DNA of 64,000 nt from the NCBI RefSeq assembly GCF_030518235.1, contig NZ_JAULSA010000013.1, positions 1-64,000 of the forward strand, in the 5' to 3' direction. Every line of letters starts with the position of its first letter. The stretch's first letter is position 1. The notes beneath the pieces are model-generated. The model was not told the origin of the DNA, ran no database searches, and worked only from the letters and a program-made list of their open reading frames with translations. Source of the DNA: Saccharibacillus sp. CPCC 101409. GTDB lineage: Bacteria; Bacillota; Bacilli; Paenibacillales; Paenibacillaceae. Positions 26,892 through 35,593 of the stretch are shown here, piece after piece. The translations under genes were made by a program, and so were the position numbers.

Positions 26892-28181
26892 TTAATTCTC
26901 TCCTTTCAATCTTTCCATCGCATGAATAAATACCCGATCCGTTCCGAATCCGCCGGCTTTCGTAATCACGTACAGGTCTTCTTTGCCGAGAAACGTAGAG
27001 ATCGGCACCCCGATTTCCAGCTCGTCCAGCAGTTCGAAGCCTTTGATTCCCCAGCGCAGACAGATCTGCTTGGCGGTGTCGCCGCCGCTCATGGACACGC
27101 CTTTGAAACGATTTTCTTCCAGCAGGGGAGCGCAAACGGCGCCGAGCGCTTTGACGATCTCGTTGCTGATCTCGGTACGGTCGAGCCCGGCGGCTTCGCC
27201 GACCCGCCACGCTTCTTCGATATGCTCCGGGCTGCCGGTCGAATAGATCACCACGTCGCGGCCCCGTTCGGCGGCTTCCAGCGCTTCCCGGTAAACGCGG
27301 CCGATTTCCCGCTCCTGTTCGCCGCCGGAAGCGACGGCTTTCCACGATTCGAACGGTATCGCATGCACATCGGCCCCGTCCAGCAGATGCCGGAGCTGCG
27401 CCCGGGAATTGCGGTTGACGCTGCCGATCACGGTCAGCACCGGCCCGCGGTTGATTTCGATCTCAAGACGCTGCGGCTTCGACGGCAGTTCGTAGTAGGC
27501 GGGCAGATAATTCGCCAGACCGGCCGAACCGGCCCAGGCCAGGCGGTACGGCGCTTTTTTGACGTCGGCAAGAATTTGTTCCAACTGCCGTTCCTCGGTC
27601 GAATCGATAACAAGATACGTGACTTCGTCCCTGCGGTACTGCTCAAGCTTGCTCCAAATATGCGCCCGGCCCCGAACCAGATCGTCCGCGGTCAGCGTTC
27701 CGATCGAGCGCTTGGTCTGCTTGCCCAGCAGGTCGGGCAGGTAGGAGAGGGTGACCGGCGTTTTGGGGTCTTTCGCGATTTCGGTTTCTCCTACCGGCAC
27801 ACCGTCCAGATACAGCATGGAGTCGAGCACGGTACGGTTGTTTTTGGGATAGCCCGGAGCGAACATGACGAAATCCGGTTTCAGCGCGTCGTACAGAGCG
27901 TCGATTTCCGCCCCGATATTGCCGCGCATGGTCGAATCGACTTTTTTGAAAATATTGCGAAATCCCGCGTCCAGCAAAAAACGCGCGGCGGCATTGACCC
28001 GTCGGTAAGCTTCGTCCGCTTTCACCGAGCGGCTGTCCGTATCGAACGCCACCGCCTCGTAAGACCCGATGCGGGATTCGTCCATATCGAACAGCACGGT
28101 GGTCTTCATTCCGTTGCGGGACAACTGCACGCCGCTGTCGTTGGCTCCCGTCAAGTCGTCCGCGATAATGGCAAGTTTCAT
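26892..28181 (-). CDS. dtnK: Four-carbon acid sugar kinase (DUF1537), probable D-threonate kinase
   Basis: A 429-residue kinase of the DUF1537/acid-sugar kinase family. The N-terminal substrate domain opens with LAIIADDLTGANDSGVQ and includes FKKVDSTMRGN. The C-terminal nucleotide domain contains VSMSGGDTAKQICLRWG and ITKAGGFGTD. Family members phosphorylate D-threonate, L-threonate or D-erythronate at O4. Pairing with pdxA2 points to D-threonate or D-erythronate. ATG 28181 is chosen because AAGGAG lies 8 bases upstream. It is the second gene of the operon after the permease. Confidence 0.85.
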   Translation of the reverse strand: MKLAIIADDLTGANDSGVQLSRNGMKTTVLFDMDESRIGSYEAVAFDTDSRSVKADEAYRRVNAAARFLLDAGFRNIFKKVDSTMRGNIGAEIDALYDALKPDFVMFAPGYPKNNRTVLDSMLYLDGVPVGETEIAKDPKTPVTLSYLPDLLGKQTKRSIGTLTADDLVRGRAHIWSKLEQYRRDEVTYLVIDSTEERQLEQILADVKKAPYRLAWAGSAGLANYLPAYYELPSKPQRLEIEINRGPVLTVIGSVNRNSRAQLRHLLDGADVHAIPFESWKAVASGGEQEREIGRVYREALEAAERGRDVVIYSTGSPEHIEEAWRVGEAAGLDRTEISNEIVKALGAVCAPLLEENRFKGVSMSGGDTAKQICLRWGIKGFELLDELEIGVPISTFLGKEDLYVITKAGGFGTDRVFIHAMERLKGEN

Positions 28182-28350
28182 TCCGGTTGCTCCTTCCAAT
28201 CCGCAGCCGGCGGGCGAGAAGCATAGTGCCGCTTTGCCTGCCGGCTTTCTCTGTCTATTGTCTTTTTATTTGCGGTCTCTGTCTCTAACTTCTGTCCATC
28301 TTCGATTTCGATCTATTCGTTAATCTCCGGCGAAGGCGCTTCCGCGAAGA

Positions 28351-29373
28351 TTATCGGTCCGCCGCCGGTTCGGGCTGCGCGGCGTCCGCTGCGTTCTTGT
28401 TGTTGTACTTGGCCAGTCCGCCCGGTTCTTTCTCCAGGCGCTTCGCCAGGAAGCCGATAAAGATCGGCAGCAGGACGGAGGTGGTCACGACGCTCGCCGC
28501 GATCTGGACGGTCGCCAGCTGCGCGATCGGTTCGAACGCGATATTGGCCGCGGCGATCGCCGCCGGCGTTCCGACCGCGTTGCCGGCCGTCGAGCCTTCG
28601 GCCGCGCCGACGATCGGGTTCCAGCCCAGCAGTTTGAACAGCAGGTACAAGCCGCCGCCGGTCAGCAGAACGGTCATCACGCCGAGCAGGATGCCGCTGA
28701 GCCCGCCTTTGATAATCGCGCTGAAGTCGATGCCCATGCCCAAGGCGAAAGCGAAGAACGGAACCAGCTTGTCGCTGCCTTTGTACAGGAAATCGCCCAT
28801 TTCTTTATCCAGGTTGCCCAGGATGATGCCGACCGCAAGCGGGAGCAGCACCGCGACGAACGTGATCGGCGAGAACAATCCGTTGGCGAAGCCCATCGCG
28901 CCGAAGACCGAGAGCGCCACCATGGTCAGGAACGGACCGTCGCTCAGCGCCAGAAACGGATAAGCGGCTTTGTCTTCTTCTTTGCCGTACTGTCCGGCGA
29001 ACGCGATATACATGCCGCCGTTGGAATTGGTCATGGCCCCGATGATTGCGATCGGCGCAAGGCCGAGGAACAATCCGTTGGTATCGGCCAGCCAGAAAGC
29101 AAGCAAACCGACAAGGAAACCGAGCAGCCATTTGACGACCAGCAGGGTAACGCCTTTGGCTACCGATGCTTTGGCTGTCCGCAGATTGATCTGCGTACCG
29201 GCCACGAGCAGGAACAAGGCGATGAGCGCGCTTGCGCTGTTAACGAAAAGCGCTTCCGTAAATCCTCCGATTCGAAGAGCGCTCGGGAAGAATGTGTTGA
29301 TGGTCGCGGCCAGCAGCAGCGGAACCACCATCATGCCTCCGGGAATGCGATCTAAAGTCGCTTTGATTTTCAT
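28351..29373 (-). CDS. 2-keto-3-deoxygluconate permease (KdgT)-family transporter
   Basis: A 340-residue membrane protein with about ten helices. It carries the KdgT features MKIKATLDRIPGGMMVVPLL at the N-terminus, AMTNSNGGMYIAF mid-protein and GSTAGNAVGTPAAIAA. Known KdgT proteins import 2-keto-3-deoxygluconate with protons. As the first gene ahead of dtnK and pdxA2, this one more likely imports the four-carbon acid sugar. A 169-bp gap with no recognised element separates it from dtnK. A sigma-A promoter and a cre-like site precede it. Confidence 0.85.
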   Translation of the reverse strand: MKIKATLDRIPGGMMVVPLLLAATINTFFPSALRIGGFTEALFVNSASALIALFLLVAGTQINLRTAKASVAKGVTLLVVKWLLGFLVGLLAFWLADTNGLFLGLAPIAIIGAMTNSNGGMYIAFAGQYGKEEDKAAYPFLALSDGPFLTMVALSVFGAMGFANGLFSPITFVAVLLPLAVGIILGNLDKEMGDFLYKGSDKLVPFFAFALGMGIDFSAIIKGGLSGILLGVMTVLLTGGGLYLLFKLLGWNPIVGAAEGSTAGNAVGTPAAIAAANIAFEPIAQLATVQIAASVVTTSVLLPIFIGFLAKRLEKEPGGLAKYNNKNAADAAQPEPAADR

Positions 29374-29399
29374 TGTGTCGATCCCCTCTCAAACGATGA

Positions 29400-29413
29400 T
29401 TAAAGCGTTTACT
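29400..29413. promoter_or_regulatory. Candidate CcpA cre site before the permease gene
   Basis: TTAAAGCGTTTACT matches 12 of 14 cre positions and lies between the predicted -10 and the kdgT-like start, a position suited to repression by glucose. Confidence 0.45.
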
Positions 29414-29419
29414 TTTCAT

Positions 29420-29448
29420 AATATAACGCCGAATGTTTATTAAAGCAA
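29420..29448 (-). promoter_or_regulatory. Sigma-A-type promoter of the acid-sugar operon
   Basis: On the minus strand TTGCTT (29443-29448), a 17-bp spacer and TATATT (29420-29425) precede the permease gene by about 50 bp. I found no GG-N10-GC sigma-54 element, consistent with the degenerate activator encoded upstream. Confidence 0.65.
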
Positions 29449-29535
29449 CACTTTATTTAAAATTGATCTAGATAATTAGAAGTTATGTTTAATTTTGCAA
29501 CAATAAAAACCGTAAAAAAAGCGAAGCTCAAAGAT

Positions 29536-31221
29536 TTACTCTTTAAGCTTGCGCCATAGGGTGGCCCGGTTGATGCCCAGCCGTTCGGCCGTGCGCGACT
29601 GGTTTTGATTTTCTTCCTGCAGCACTTCCCGGATAATCGTTTTCTCGATTTCTTTCAGCGTTCCGCGCGGCGTCCGCCAGGGAGCGGGAAGGGAATGATC
29701 GGCCGTTACTTTTTGCAGCGTCTCCAAACGGATCACGTAATCGGACTCGTTCAGCGCGGCCTGTTTGATGAGATTTTTCAGGCTGTCGATATGCTGCGGA
29801 TAATCCGCGCTCAACAGAAAAGGCTGCGCCGCGGCCTGAAGCTTGACGGCGGTCGTGCCCAGGCGCTGGTTGCAGTCGGACAGGAAGAAATGGGCCAACT
29901 GCGGGATGTCTTCCCGGCGCTCGCTCAGCGGAGGCAGCAGCAGCAGGGCGATATCCGCTTCCCGCAGCAGCGGCTCGTTCGGCGCTTCTTCTTCGAGCAT
30001 CAGCACACGGATTCGCCGCTCTCGCAGCCCCCGGATAAAAGCGATCAGCCGGCCTTCGTCGTCTACACTCCGCGTATGCAGCAGCCTGACCGTGGCGACG
30101 GCGCTGAGCGCAAGCGCTTCGACTTCCCGCATCCCGATGCGCTTCAAGTCGATCTCCAGCAGCAGGCCGCCCGCCGCCATATCCCGGTGCAGATCGTCGG
30201 CGATAAAGTGTTTGCCCGTTCCTTCGGCTCCCTGCAAACAAAGCGGCTCGCCGTTCCCGTACAGCGTTCGCGCATGCCGCAAAACGCGGCGAATCGCGGG
30301 CGAATTGTCGGCCAGGGGACCGCCGTCGACGGGCCGGAGCAGCGAAACGCCTTCCTGCGCCGCGGGCGGAAGCTCGTTTCTGTGCAGCAGGTACAGCGCA
30401 TAAACCTCGTCTCCAACCGAATAGCGCGTGCCTTCGACGGTGAGCGTATGATCGCCGGACGGGAACGTGCGCGCGATCCGGCCGCCGCCTGTCCGCAGCT
30501 CGCCGCCCAGTTGCACCAGACGCTCCTCGGTCAGCGGGTTATCGCCGAAGTCGCCGAATTTTCGATACACGACCCGGCCGCGCTCGTCGACGACGATCAG
30601 ATTGGGATGCGTTTCATGGATAAAAAGCTCGAACACCCGCGCCAGACGCTCGCCGCGGTGCAGATAGCCGACCAGCATCCGGGCATCGTCCAGCGCTCTT
30701 ATCATCGATTCTTTGCCGGAGTGGATCAGGAAACCTTTCAGTCCGTAAGCGTTGGCCGTTTCGAGCGTAATCACGTCCCCGGCGATCTGCTTGTACCCGC
30801 GATTTTTCAGATCCAGGATTAAATCCGGCACTTCTTTGGACGAGGTGACGGTAAAAGCTTTCAGCGGCAGGTCGAGCAGATCGATAATCGCCTGGGCGCC
30901 GGACGCGATATTGGCGAATCCGACGATGGCCGTTTTCTCCTGTAAGCCGCTTGCCAGCAGCAGCGAACGGATCATGTCGTAACCGGACAGCTGGATATCG
31001 ATCACCGGAATCGTAACGGCCTGCTGGATCGAACGCGCGGTGCCGCCCCGGCTGACGATCACGTCCGCGCCTTTTCGCTCCGCGTCCGCCGCCTGCTGCA
31101 CCCCGTTGTCCAGATCGCCGACCGAGTACCCGATATTCAATTCCGGAAACAGCGGTATGGATTCCTCGATAATCGAAACCATGGAAGAATACGGCGCTAC
31201 AATATGTACGTTTATGTTCAT
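29536..31221 (-). CDS. PrpR-N domain regulator with a degenerate AAA+ domain and Fis-type HTH
   Basis: A 561-residue regulator. Residues 1-185 match the PrpR N-terminal ligand domain (ADVIVSRGGTARSIQ; IPVIDIQLSGYD). A PAS-like segment spans about 190-285. An AAA+-like region (about 300-495) keeps GAEGTGKH at 331-338 and LPPLSERREDIPQLAHFFL, but it lacks the GAFTGA sigma-54 contact loop and much of the surrounding core. A Fis-type helix-turn-helix (SRTAERLGINRATLWRKLK) ends the protein. It probably senses an acid-sugar intermediate and controls the operon downstream by a sigma-A route. ATG 31221 is used; TTG 31245 is an alternative. Confidence 0.82.
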   Translation of the reverse strand: MNINVHIVAPYSSMVSIIEESIPLFPELNIGYSVGDLDNGVQQAADAERKGADVIVSRGGTARSIQQAVTIPVIDIQLSGYDMIRSLLLASGLQEKTAIVGFANIASGAQAIIDLLDLPLKAFTVTSSKEVPDLILDLKNRGYKQIAGDVITLETANAYGLKGFLIHSGKESMIRALDDARMLVGYLHRGERLARVFELFIHETHPNLIVVDERGRVVYRKFGDFGDNPLTEERLVQLGGELRTGGGRIARTFPSGDHTLTVEGTRYSVGDEVYALYLLHRNELPPAAQEGVSLLRPVDGGPLADNSPAIRRVLRHARTLYGNGEPLCLQGAEGTGKHFIADDLHRDMAAGGLLLEIDLKRIGMREVEALALSAVATVRLLHTRSVDDEGRLIAFIRGLRERRIRVLMLEEEAPNEPLLREADIALLLLPPLSERREDIPQLAHFFLSDCNQRLGTTAVKLQAAAQPFLLSADYPQHIDSLKNLIKQAALNESDYVIRLETLQKVTADHSLPAPWRTPRGTLKEIEKTIIREVLQEENQNQSRTAERLGINRATLWRKLKE

Positions 31222-31434
31222 GGACCATCCCCGCTTTTCGTTCAAGATCGTGACAATGCCGCCGTTTGCGGCGCTTCGCTCATTATAGCACAGCCGGTCT
31301 CCCGGATTGGAATCGGAACGTGATCGCGCTCCGGCGGCAACTTTTGCGGTTTGACGGGCGTTTAGTAGTTAGAAAAAAAGGTCGGCTTGCAGCGATTGAA
31401 CAAAAGAAAAAAAGCAGCCGGGAGGAGGATGAGT

Positions 31435-32073
31435 ATGGTTGCCGGTGAAAAAACGTCATGCGAATATAAAAAGACATACGGAAAGCGCGGACTGAGCGCC
31501 GCTCTGACCGTTCTGCTGTTGAGCGCCGTGCTTGCGGGCGCAGGCTGCTCGAACGGACGGGAAGCCGCGGAAGCCGCGGGAGAAAAGATCGTCCAGGCGG
31601 ACCGGTCGATGGTCGACCCCGCCGTCAACTACGCCAGTATGAAGCAGATGGCCGCAGACTCGCCGCTGATCGCGGAAGTCGCTTTTACCGGTAAAGGAGA
31701 GGCCAGGCGGCAGGAAGGATTGAATTCCGGTTTCGACGCGGCGGAAGTCCGGAAAGTATGGAAAGGCGGGCAGGAGCTGAACGGCCGGACGATCGGCGTG
31801 CTTGATCTCGAATCGACCGCTTTTCGTTCCGCGGATCGAGGAGACCGCTTTGTTTTGTTTTTGCAGCCGTATGAAGCGAAGCCGGGAGAGGCCGGGGCGG
31901 CTGCGGAAAAGTATGCGATCAGCGGCGTGTATCAGGGACTGTTCCGCGTGGACGACCGCGATCGGGTGATCTACGAAGAAGGCTCGTATGCGGGCGAATC
32001 CAATTTTCAGATGCGGGCCACGCCGGCGGCGCTTGATGAGTTTGAACGGCAGGTGCGCTCGGCTTTTGATTAA
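31435..32073 (+). CDS. Putative lipoprotein of unknown function
   Basis: A 212-residue protein. A basic N-terminus is followed by a hydrophobic stretch and lipobox AGAGC, so it is probably a membrane-anchored extracellular lipoprotein. The mature part has a charged, mixed alpha/beta composition with no motif I can name. ATG 31435 is preferred because GGGAGGAGG lies 6 bases before it; ATG 31429 would be too close. It stands alone between the acid-sugar regulator and the V4R gene; no functional link is evident. Confidence 0.7.
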   Translation: MVAGEKTSCEYKKTYGKRGLSAALTVLLLSAVLAGAGCSNGREAAEAAGEKIVQADRSMVDPAVNYASMKQMAADSPLIAEVAFTGKGEARRQEGLNSGFDAAEVRKVWKGGQELNGRTIGVLDLESTAFRSADRGDRFVLFLQPYEAKPGEAGAAAEKYAISGVYQGLFRVDDRDRVIYEEGSYAGESNFQMRATPAALDEFERQVRSAFD

Positions 32074-32234
32074 AAAAAGGGATTGCGGCAGACGTTGAAT
32101 TTTCCCGAAGCCGCGTGACGACGATCACCCTGCGCGCCAAGCAAGTCGGCTACACTTTTCTTACGGATTCGAGTTTGTGAACGGCATCGCAAACCCGATA
32201 CGGAATGTATAGAGAAGAAAAGGCGGGTTGACTC

Positions 32235-32690
32235 ATGAAAGATGGTTTCGACTTTGAAGATATGAAATCGATCGGGCGCGGAAAGCTGGGCGGACAGGTA
32301 CCGCTGGAACTGTTCCGCACCATCCGGCTGATCGGGATGTACCAGGCGCTGCCGATGAACGGCAAAAGCACGACGGCGACGATCGGACGCAAAATCGGCG
32401 AATCGCTGCCGGTCTCGTCCGTGGACGATATCCTGCGCATGTTCGAAGAATTGAAGATCGGCATTCCGAGCATTGTGCACCAGGACGAAAAAGGGCTGCG
32501 CGTGGCGGTGGACGACTGTTTCTGCGAAGGGCTGCCGGTGCTGGAAGGAAAGATGGTTTGCGATCTGGAAGGGGCGATTCTCGAAGGCGCGCTGAACCGG
32601 GTGACCGGCCGCAAAGTGCGCGTGCGTGAGGTCAAATGCAATGTGTCGGGCGACGAGCGCTGCGAGTATGAAGTTAGATACGGACTTTAA
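32235..32690 (+). CDS. V4R-domain protein
   Basis: A 151-residue small protein with a V4R (4-vinyl reductase) domain. The diagnostic C-terminal pattern is CNVSGDERCEYEV, and further cysteines occur in DDCFCEGLP and KMVCDLEGAI. V4R domains bind small hydrophobic ligands or metals and occur in sensors and in haem/chlorophyll-related proteins. It is a single gene with its own terminator. A role near the haem and nitrate genes that follow is possible but not shown. Confidence 0.75.
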   Translation: MKDGFDFEDMKSIGRGKLGGQVPLELFRTIRLIGMYQALPMNGKSTTATIGRKIGESLPVSSVDDILRMFEELKIGIPSIVHQDEKGLRVAVDDCFCEGLPVLEGKMVCDLEGAILEGALNRVTGRKVRVREVKCNVSGDERCEYEVRYGL

Positions 32691-32720
32691 AGAATGAACT
32701 AAACCAGGACGATGCAAAAA

Positions 32721-32759
32721 AAGACCGAAGCCGGCGGGAATGCGGGCTTCGGTCTTTTT
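32721..32759 (+). terminator. Terminator after the V4R gene
   Basis: AAGACCGAAGCC (32721-32732) pairs with GGCTTCGGTCTT (32745-32756), followed by T residues. Confidence 0.9.
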
Positions 32760-32767
32760 GGGATGAA

Positions 32768-32949
32768 ATGCAAAAATCCACTTTATTGATGCGGCGGAGC
32801 CGACGGCCTTAGGACGAAGTGCGAGAATCCATCTTATTTGTCCAAATCGGCTCCCAGAAAGGCTTTTTCCGAAATTGGAGTGGATATTTGCACTTGATCG
32901 AGCATTATCCGGCCTTTTTCCGGGAAACAGATGGATTTCTGCATTTGAT
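32768..32949. repeat. Intergenic palindromic repeat family B, copy B2
   Basis: Forward units GCAAAAATCCACTTTATT (32769) and GCGAGAATCCATCTTATT (32821), then inverted units GTGGATATTTGC (about 32880) and ATGGATTTCTGC (about 32931). The spacing within each pair is about 51 bp. The centre forms CCAAATCGG ... CCGAAATTGG. The layout is identical to B1 at 7.7 kb; again it fills a gap between convergent genes. Confidence 0.75.
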
Positions 32950-32974
32950 TGGATCGCAGCGTCCGCGAATGTCT

Positions 32975-34927
32975 CTATTGCAGTCCCGGACGCAGCAGCG
33001 TCCAGATCAAGCGAGCTTCTTCGGGAGAGCGCGGCGTGAGAATCGCATCCTGCGGATAAGGCTCGGCGTCGCCGCGGCCGCGCACATGTTTTTCGGCGTA
33101 AGGATTCGCTTCGACCGCGGCGCGGTACGCTTGCTCGGCATCCGCGCCGAAACGGTCGCGGTTGTACGCGATCAGCCATTCGAACCAGCGGTAGAACGCA
33201 TTGTCGCCCGCGCCTTCGGCGTAATGGCCGAGCAGATCGGACGCCGCGTCCAGATCGCCGCGCGCGATCAGCGCGGACAAAGCCGGATAACGCGCGCCCT
33301 GATGGTCCGCCGGGTTCAGCTGAAGCAGCCGGTAGAAGCGGCCGAACGCGTCGTCGAACCGGCCCTGCGCCAGCTCGTGCACGCCGCGGCGCATCAGCGT
33401 CCGCAGATACGGACGATTCGGAATATGCAGCCAGACCGGCCGGATATCCGGATCGAAAGACCGGAGCGCCGACTGCTCGGCGCGCTCCAGCAGTTCGCCC
33501 CGAACCGCGTCGTCGATTTCCGCTTCGGCGCTCAGCAGCAGCATATCCGCGTTGGCCGGATCGAGGCCGCGGGCTTCCGTCAGTTTCTCGGCGCGGAAGT
33601 CGTCTTTGAGCGCCAGGTAAGCTTCGTAAGCGCGCAGCTGCGCTTCTTCTTCGCGGGAGACCGGCGCATACGGAATGCGCGAATAATAGTCCATCTGCCG
33701 GCGCAGCGCGGCTTCGCCCTGCACATCGAGGTCTTTCAGGTGCATGTACAGCTGCCACTGCCGGAATTCTTCCGGCTGCGGATCGGTGCCGATCCGGAAG
33801 CCGATCCGTTCTTCTTCCTCGCGGTATACCGACGTTCTGCGTTCGTAAGCCAGCATTTCCTGCGCCAGACTTTCCGCTTCGGCAGGGTCCGCCCCGAATT
33901 TCTCCGCGATGCGGTCCGCGTTCCAGCCCGCCGGCAGCCAGCCCTGCAGCAGGCCGAAGCGGACGGCCGCCGCCGCGGCCGGTCCCGAAGACGGCTTCTC
34001 GCGCTTGCGCTTGAGAAAGCGGAAGGTCACGTCCATCAGCAGGTCGTGCTTGACGTCGTGCCGGATCAGGAACGTCTCGATCCGGCGCAGCGCTTCCGCG
34101 ATCTCTTCCGGCAGCTCGTCCGCCTCGGCCGTTTGCGCGCCCGAAGCGTCGCTATTGCCGAACATCTCGTACACGGCCGCAAAGTTCGCCCGGTAGAACG
34201 CCTGTACCGAAGCGGCGCCCGCCGCGCGGTACAGCTTGTCCAGCCGCAGTACCGGCTCGTCTTCCGGTTCTTCCGCGGTCACTACGCTGTTGAGCGCCGT
34301 CATCGGTTCGCCCGAAGCCGGGCCGGGAATCCAGAATCCCAGCGCGATCGTGCCGGCTTCGGGACGAAACGAATCGTCCGTTTGCAGCTCGAACGTTTCG
34401 CCGGTCAGCAGATCGGCCGCGCGGACGAAGTCCGTTCCGGCCACACCGCGCGACGAGGCTTTCTCCGGCATGGTTTCCGCCGGGTCAACCGCTCCGTTCG
34501 CAGCGCCCGCCGGAAGAATCCGGCCGGCCAGGAACAGCGGATCGGCCCAGCCCGTCAGAACGTCCGCGATCGCGGCATTCCCGGAGTCCTGCGCCTGCTC
34601 GCGCACGAACTCGTTCCAGATTCCCGCTTCTTTGCCGAAGAAGAACGTGTCTCCGACGATCGAATCCAGTTTCTCCATCGTGTAGCCGGCGGACAAAGCG
34701 GACAGCTCCCGCTTCCACGCCGACAGCGATTTTTGCTCGGAAGGACGCGGATGATTCTCGAAAAAAGCTTTCAGCACGCCTTCAAGCTGACGCCCGACAC
34801 TTTCGCTCCGGCGCTGCTCTTCGTGTTTGCGCGCGCAGCATTTCTTGTATTTGAGTCCGCTGCCGCAAAGGCAGGGATCGTTGCGGCCGATTGCGGCGGC
34901 CGGCGAATGCGGCGCTGTGCGGTTCAT
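32975..34927 (-). CDS. SEC-C zinc-motif protein with C-terminal helical repeats
   Basis: A 650-residue cytoplasmic protein. An N-terminal SEC-C motif (RNDPCLCGSGLKYKKCC; Cys19, Cys21, Cys30, Cys31) binds zinc, as at the C-terminus of SecA. The rest is acidic and helical, and the last 150 residues resemble TPR-like helical repeats (HELAQGRFDDAFGRFYRLLQ). SEC-C motifs mediate ribosome or protein contacts; the function of this large class is unknown. Its start overlaps the stop of the upstream hemerythrin-like gene by one base, so the two are co-translated. Confidence 0.8.
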   Translation of the reverse strand: MNRTAPHSPAAAIGRNDPCLCGSGLKYKKCCARKHEEQRRSESVGRQLEGVLKAFFENHPRPSEQKSLSAWKRELSALSAGYTMEKLDSIVGDTFFFGKEAGIWNEFVREQAQDSGNAAIADVLTGWADPLFLAGRILPAGAANGAVDPAETMPEKASSRGVAGTDFVRAADLLTGETFELQTDDSFRPEAGTIALGFWIPGPASGEPMTALNSVVTAEEPEDEPVLRLDKLYRAAGAASVQAFYRANFAAVYEMFGNSDASGAQTAEADELPEEIAEALRRIETFLIRHDVKHDLLMDVTFRFLKRKREKPSSGPAAAAAVRFGLLQGWLPAGWNADRIAEKFGADPAEAESLAQEMLAYERRTSVYREEEERIGFRIGTDPQPEEFRQWQLYMHLKDLDVQGEAALRRQMDYYSRIPYAPVSREEEAQLRAYEAYLALKDDFRAEKLTEARGLDPANADMLLLSAEAEIDDAVRGELLERAEQSALRSFDPDIRPVWLHIPNRPYLRTLMRRGVHELAQGRFDDAFGRFYRLLQLNPADHQGARYPALSALIARGDLDAASDLLGHYAEGAGDNAFYRWFEWLIAYNRDRFGADAEQAYRAAVEANPYAEKHVRGRGDAEPYPQDAILTPRSPEEARLIWTLLRPGLQ

Positions 34928-35349
34928 TAATGCCCGCCCCCAAGCAGCAGACGCTCTTCCTCGCGGCTGTGGATCGCATTAACTACCATCAGCGCCTGGA
35001 ACTGCTGCATCACTTCGGGCGTCAATCCTTCTTCGGCCAGCATGGTTTTGATATCGGCAATAATCATGCGCAGGATGTCGTGGTCGCGGGTCAGTTTGAC
35101 GACGGCTATCTTCAGCTCGGGATCGTCGCCGGCCATTTCTTCGTAAAAGCCTTCTTCTTCCGCGTCCGCGTGGCTCAGTACCCGCGTTACCCAGTAGTCG
35201 ACCAGATGGTCCGCCGCCTGGCGGGCGACTTCGAACTCGCCGGCCCGCAGCAGTTCGAATACTTCTTCCGTTTTATCGACGGCGCCGCTGAGCCCTCCTT
35301 CGTGAATCGCGTGATGGGCATGCAGTTGACGCAAAGACGGTCCTCCCAT
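34927..35349 (-). CDS. Hemerythrin-like (HHE-domain) protein
   Basis: A 140-residue four-helix protein with His/Glu patterns of hemerythrin-like domains: HAHHAIHEGG, LSHADAEEEGFYEEM, RDHDILR and HSREEE. Such proteins carry non-haem di-iron centres and often handle oxygen, nitric oxide or iron. It is divergent from ywiC, whose promoter carries an NreC-like palindrome, and co-transcribed with the SEC-C gene. A second hemerythrin-like gene follows nreC at 60199. A role in nitrosative or oxygen stress during nitrate respiration is inferred. Confidence 0.75.
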   Translation of the reverse strand: MGGPSLRQLHAHHAIHEGGLSGAVDKTEEVFELLRAGEFEVARQAADHLVDYWVTRVLSHADAEEEGFYEEMAGDDPELKIAVVKLTRDHDILRMIIADIKTMLAEEGLTPEVMQQFQALMVVNAIHSREEERLLLGGGH

Positions 35350-35486
35350 GATTCTTCCACCTTTCTGTTCATCTATTTGGAATTTATTTGCGTGAATATT
35401 TCGGATCGATAAGACGTTTCAACGGGTTTCAGTATAGCACGGGGGAGAAGATCGCGCGGCGGGGTAAGGTCTTTCCCGGAACGAAA

Positions 35487-35500
35487 CAGGGAAATCCCTG
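35487..35500 (+). promoter_or_regulatory. NreC-like palindrome at the ywiC promoter
   Basis: CAGGGAAATCCCTG has perfect 6-bp arms and matches 8 of 10 fixed positions of the NreC consensus TAGGG-N4-CCCTA. A -10-like TATAGAAT follows at 35524-35531, 30-32 bp from the centre. A weaker half-conserved site lies 21 bp upstream (AAGG-N5-CCC, centre 35472.5). Confidence 0.65.
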
Positions 35501-35593
35501 ATTGGTTGTTCGCCGCTTCGTTTTATAGAATGAAACCCGTAAGGGACGGCGGCGCGGAGGCGTCCGCCCGATCCCGAGTGCGCCGAAGGAGGA

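Noticed and set aside
29374-29535. Sigma-54 promoter expected from the PrpR-like regulator
   Set aside because: No GG-N10-GC element was seen; a good sigma-A-like promoter is present and the regulator lacks GAFTGA.
35351-35593. An Fnr box (TGTGA-N6-TCACA) upstream of ywiC, as in Bacillus subtilis
   Set aside because: No acceptable match was found; the palindrome present fits NreC better and nreABC is encoded nearby.
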